A stretch of 64,000 nucleotides of DNA, from positions 2,157-66,156 of the forward strand of contig DHCY01000004.1 of NCBI GenBank assembly GCA_002399085.1, in the 5' to 3' direction. This stretch comes from Anaerolineaceae bacterium UBA4890 (GTDB lineage Bacteria; Chloroflexota; Anaerolineae; Anaerolineales; Anaerolineaceae). Below, one piece after another: positions 60,611 through 64,000 of this stretch. The position numbers and the translations under genes were made by a program. The notes below the pieces were generated by a model. The model saw nothing but the letters and a program-made list of their open reading frames with translations. It was not told where the DNA came from and made no database searches. Positions within the stretch are counted from its first letter, which is position 1, and every line of letters starts with the position of its first letter.

Positions 60611-63600
60611 TCCTGGTTGAGCAGCGCAAGCAGCCTGTCCAGCTGATATTCTGAACCTTCTTCAGCTTCAGCGATCTGTGCCAGTAGTTGTTCTTGTTTT
60701 AAGACCGCCTCGAGGGTTTCAGAGAGATCAGTTTCCTGCTGAATTGCGAATGTCAACAGCCTGACAGCACGCTGATACCAGAGGAAGTTGTCGAAGCTTT
60801 CCTTGTTGAACCAGCGTACGCCGTTGTATTCATTGACTTCCAGGTAATCCTTTACCGTGGGGTCGGAAAGCCACATTTCCAGCAAAGATTTAGCAGTAAG
60901 GTTGGCATCGAAGGGCTTCAGATCCGTGATGAGAACCTGGATAATTTGTGCAGCCTTCCAGGTTTCATACTCAGTAAAGCCTAACTGAGCCAGCGTTTGC
61001 CTGACAAGCTTTGCAACCGGTTTTCTTCGCGCGATCTCACTATTTAGCACCTGCCCGGCGGCTTTATTTCCGGGACTAGCCAGGTTGCTTAGAACCGCCC
61101 AAATCAACAGAACGTAGCGAGTGCGTGGATCGTTTTTCAGCCGGTCCTTGGCAATTCCATGTCCTTTGCGCGTAGACACCATAGCCGCAAGCCCAAGTTT
61201 GCCGTCCAGGCTATCGAATTCTGACAGGGCAATGATAAGTTCTTTTGCACGCTGGTGGGCGTGTTCCAGTTCAAAGGAATCTTGCTGGGATTTACCTGCC
61301 TTCCATAAGTGATGCATGGTTTCATCCAGGAGATTTTCCGGAAGTTTGTTTTTGCCATCCTGGAAGATAGGTTTGCTCAAACCCTTCAGCGTCTGGGCGT
61401 TGATCACTGCCCCCAGGGGTTGCAGCAATGGGCTGACGTTAATTTCCTCGAAGGCTTCTTCCAGGTTTGCAATCCCTTGCCCGTTCAATCTTTCGTAGAG
61501 GATAGTGAACTGAGGTCCATTCACCACCTGGAAATCGAGTAAAACCTGGTAGCTGTAAGCGTGCAGGTCAAAGCGCATGCCCTGGTCGCGGATTTCACCC
61601 AGCCGCCGCAAGAACCAGAGGCGTGAATCGTTGTCCCTGAAGAGCACAAAATCATCATTATTGCCGAGTAATTGCAGCGCATCTGCCAGGTCGCTTTGGT
61701 GCAATTGACCTTCATTACCATCCTTTACCAGGTATGGAGCTGATTGCTTGATCCAGCCAGAGCTGTCACCATAACGGTTGTTATAGATCACCAGAGCAGC
61801 CTGACCACGGTGGTAATTGCTATAGGCGAATACATTTTCATCAACATAACCGTCATCGTTCCAGAAATCGTAGAGGCGGAAGTCTTCGACATCGGCAAAG
61901 AGCTTGCGCCGGTGCAAAAGTGGGAAAATGATGGCGGCGTGGTGGTCTACCAAGCCCTGATCAGGAGTTTCATCCCAATAAGGGCGGTAATATTCCATAC
62001 CGTACTTTTCTGAATAACCCTCAATTTGACCATGACCGAACATAGGCAAACCTGGCATGGTTGACAGCAGCGTGCAGATGCCAAAATACTTGTCGCCTTT
62101 GCCAAATTGCTCAACAGCAGTCTTTTCGTCGGGGTTGTTCATGAAATTGACGTACCGCTTCAGAATCTGCGGGTCGTAGACCAGTGTATTTTTGATGAGT
62201 TGGCGGTATTTTTCGTTTTCTTCGTTGCGCAGCATGTGCATAAAGGCGCTGTTATAAACGCGGTGCATGCCCAGCGTGCGTACAAAATAGCCTTCCATGA
62301 GCCAGAATGCCTCTGCCAGAAGAAGGGTATCCGGCACTTCGACTGCCACTCGGTCTACCACCTCGCGCCAAAACTCTTCGGGCATGACCTGGTCGAAAGC
62401 TTCCTTGGTCATGGCGTAATCGGCACGCGAGGGGATGTCTCCGCCGCTGCCCGGTTGGGGGAACCACAAGCGTTGGTAGTGTTTCTTGGTGAGCGTCATT
62501 GCTGCATCGAAGCGGATGATGGGGAATTTGCGTGCCACCGACAGAATAGTCTGGATGACAGCCTCTCTTACTTCAGGCATCAGGTAATTGAGCTGAGCCG
62601 TATCGTTCCAAGGCATGCTGGTGCCATCATTTCCGTGATAGATATAGCGCGTCTGACCGCTGGCGTGATCATGATGCTTGAAGACCACAGCCGCATCACT
62701 GCGGGAATAATAATGGTCTTCCAGGTTGATGCTGATTCCAGGACGTTTGGAGAGGTCGGGGCTATCGAATTTGTATGCTGGGAAGGGAGGTTGATCTGAC
62801 TGGATAAACCAATCGGGATGTTCGAAGACCCAATCTGAATCGATTGCCATGTGATTAGGAACCATATCGCTGGCGAGCCTGATCCCGCGGGCACCGCAGC
62901 GTTGCGAAAGATTGTAATATGCCTCATCGCCGCCCAGGCGGTCGGCGATCTGGTAGCGCGCCAGGGAATATGCAGAGGCTATCGCATCGGGGTTTCCAGT
63001 CATTTGCTTGATTTCGCGGGAGGCGTCACTGCGCTCCCATAAACCAATCAGCCACAGCCCGGTGAAGCCCCACTGAGCCAGTTGGTCGAGGGTTTGATCG
63101 GGAACCTGGTCGAGCCGCTCGATTGGTCGCTGGTATTCGCGGGAGAGTTGGTTTAACCAGACAAAGGTGTTTTTTGCCATCATCACAACCCGGGGCATCC
63201 AGTCGCTGTCCTGGCTAAAGTTTTCTTCTTCGATCAGTTTATCTCCCCAGGGATCGTATTGGTAGTTGGGGACAAGGGTTTCGCCGGCTGAAAAATCGGG
63301 ACCAGCTGCAAATAACATTGAACGGGCTTTGGCTTCTTCGGTGAAGAGGTCCAAGCTGCCGAGCAGGCGTAATAAGATGTCACCCAGGTAAGCGCCCCAG
63401 TTATCGCGAATATATTCCAATTGCCCGGTGAGCGAGTCGGGCGACATCAAGGCTGGTGTGCGTAGCATGGTTACCAGGTCCTGGTCATCCGGTCCAAAAG
63501 TGGGCTGTGTTTTGAAAAACACCTGGATGGCATCTACTAATGGGGCGTATTCGCTGTTCAAGTAGAGTGGGCGATCATCAAAGATTTCGCGGTAGCGCAG

Positions 63601-64000
63601 GGCAGCCGGGTTTACATTGGAGAGCCAGTTCATCAGCAATTCTTCAACGGTCACATCGTAGTTACTGATGCCATTGTCTGAGCCTTCCAGGTATTCCGGG
63701 ATGGTTTGCTCACCGTTGTATACAGCAACCGGAGGAAGCTGCTCATTGAATTTGATCAGCGTATCAATCGCTTTTTCGCGACCAAGGCGATCGGTCAGGA
63801 ACTTGGCAAGGTCCTTTTGGATTTCCCGCCCGTGGGTTTTGTAATATTCGCCGACAACAAAATGGAAAATCTCATCGATCAGCCCCAGGGCGTTGATATC
63901 GGCAGGTGAAGCCAGTGTATCGAAGTCGTCGGAATCAGTGCGGAACTGGTTGATCTTGTGGGCAAACTCGCGGGAGGCGTGAAAATTCGCAAAAATTACA
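60607..64000 (-). CDS. Alpha-amylase-family (GH13) protein, N-terminal part outside the window
   Basis: The frame stays open to the right edge, so this is a partial gene of at least 1131 codons. A GTG at 63652-63654 could be mistaken for a start, but coding continues upstream of it. The GH13 barrel shows the nucleophile Asp (codon 62506-62508, in IIRFDAAM) and the acid/base Glu (codon 62311-62313, in LLLAEAFW), plus DMVPNHMA. The N-terminal several hundred residues and the C-terminal helical part after about 61700 are unrecognised. Size and layout suggest a multidomain alpha-glucan enzyme, perhaps intracellular. Confidence 0.85.
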   Translation of the reverse strand, partial: VIFANFHASREFAHKINQFRTDSDDFDTLASPADINALGLIDEIFHFVVGEYYKTHGREIQKDLAKFLTDRLGREKAIDTLIKFNEQLPPVAVYNGEQTIPEYLEGSDNGISNYDVTVEELLMNWLSNVNPAALRYREIFDDRPLYLNSEYAPLVDAIQVFFKTQPTFGPDDQDLVTMLRTPALMSPDSLTGQLEYIRDNWGAYLGDILLRLLGSLDLFTEEAKARSMLFAAGPDFSAGETLVPNYQYDPWGDKLIEEENFSQDSDWMPRVVMMAKNTFVWLNQLSREYQRPIERLDQVPDQTLDQLAQWGFTGLWLIGLWERSDASREIKQMTGNPDAIASAYSLARYQIADRLGGDEAYYNLSQRCGARGIRLASDMVPNHMAIDSDWVFEHPDWFIQSDQPPFPAYKFDSPDLSKRPGISINLEDHYYSRSDAAVVFKHHDHASGQTRYIYHGNDGTSMPWNDTAQLNYLMPEVREAVIQTILSVARKFPIIRFDAAMTLTKKHYQRLWFPQPGSGGDIPSRADYAMTKEAFDQVMPEEFWREVVDRVAVEVPDTLLLAEAFWLMEGYFVRTLGMHRVYNSAFMHMLRNEENEKYRQLIKNTLVYDPQILKRYVNFMNNPDEKTAVEQFGKGDKYFGICTLLSTMPGLPMFGHGQIEGYSEKYGMEYYRPYWDETPDQGLVDHHAAIIFPLLHRRKLFADVEDFRLYDFWNDDGYVDENVFAYSNYHRGQAALVIYNNRYGDSSGWIKQSAPYLVKDGNEGQLHQSDLADALQLLGNNDDFVLFRDNDSRLWFLRRLGEIRDQGMRFDLHAYSYQVLLDFQVVNGPQFTILYERLNGQGIANLEEAFEEINVSPLLQPLGAVINAQTLKGLSKPIFQDGKNKLPENLLDETMHHLWKAGKSQQDSFELEHAHQRAKELIIALSEFDSLDGKLGLAAMVSTRKGHGIAKDRLKNDPRTRYVLLIWAVLSNLASPGNKAAGQVLNSEIARRKPVAKLVRQTLAQLGFTEYETWKAAQIIQVLITDLKPFDANLTAKSLLEMWLSDPTVKDYLEVNEYNGVRWFNKESFDNFLWYQRAVRLLTFAIQQETDLSETLEAVLKQEQLLAQIAEAEEGSEYQLDRLLALLNQD

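Noticed and set aside
63652..63654. GTG as the start of the GH13-type protein
   Set aside because: The frame stays open with protein-like sequence to the window edge, so this GTG is an internal valine.

Overview
The window looks like chromosomal DNA from an anaerobic member of the Chloroflexota, most likely class Anaerolineae. This is inferred from gene content and protein style: coenzyme F420 genes, molybdenum hydroxylases, a methylmalonyl-CoA module, a minimal Tat set, FtsZ beside lineage-type hypothetical proteins, and dispersed short repeats around TCAGGATGACA. No 16S rRNA gene, phage, transposase or CRISPR array is visible. Two tRNA genes (Asp-GTC and Arg-TCT), one glmS ribozyme and several hairpin terminators are present.

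Layout. 1-6.9 kb: pantothenate kinase and RsmE on the plus strand, converging with a tightly overlapping minus-strand operon of five RNA-modification genes (rsmI, a TGT-family gene, two tandem Rmt-type 16S rRNA methyltransferase homologues, an RsmF-like m5C methyltransferase). The rRNA enzymes here would all act on or beside helix 44 of 16S rRNA. 7-12.1 kb: MurJ flippase, then rimO, a RodZ-like protein and ribosomal protein L9 on the minus strand. 12.4-30.5 kb: a 16-gene plus-strand operon carrying methylmalonyl-CoA mutase and epimerase, an SsnA-type aminohydrolase, F420 reductase and F420 synthesis genes (npdG, cofE, cofD, cofC), a luciferase-like oxidoreductase, a thioesterase, two molybdenum hydroxylases with complementary domain fusions, a family II pyrophosphatase, XdhC and a MocA-type cytidylyltransferase. 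30.5-41 kb: a repeat-rich gap, the glmS ribozyme and glmS, Mrp, RicT, a PIG-L deacetylase, an M20 amidohydrolase and tatC-tatA-tatB, converging with a GH31 glycosidase. 41-50.9 kb: tRNA-Asp, a YtxH-like protein, a small membrane protein, scpA, threonine synthase, rnc, smc, a membrane-anchored parvulin, rpsR and rpsF. 51-58 kb: a holin-like membrane protein, a DUF2293 protein, tRNA-Arg, an uncharacterised two-gene operon, and an ftsZ operon with unknown partners. 58-64 kb: an SDR-family protein overlapping a GH57 glycosidase, converging with a very long GH13-type protein that runs off the right edge.

How the genes work together. The RNA-modification block suggests coordinated tuning of the decoding centre. 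The large operon puts F420 redox chemistry together with purine-type molybdenum hydroxylases and their cofactor maturation. Three glycosidase genes (GH31, GH57, GH13) point to alpha-glucan use or storage. Most tight junctions are ATGA or TAATG overlaps, so translational coupling is common. Four genes (rsmE, ricT, scpA, the SDR gene) have a -10 element 6-8 nt before the start codon and no ribosome binding site, suggesting leaderless mRNAs.

The best candidates for something undescribed are the helix-44 operon with its paired intact and degenerate Rmt homologues, the F420/molybdenum hydroxylase operon, and the uncharacterised 529/140-residue gene pair.
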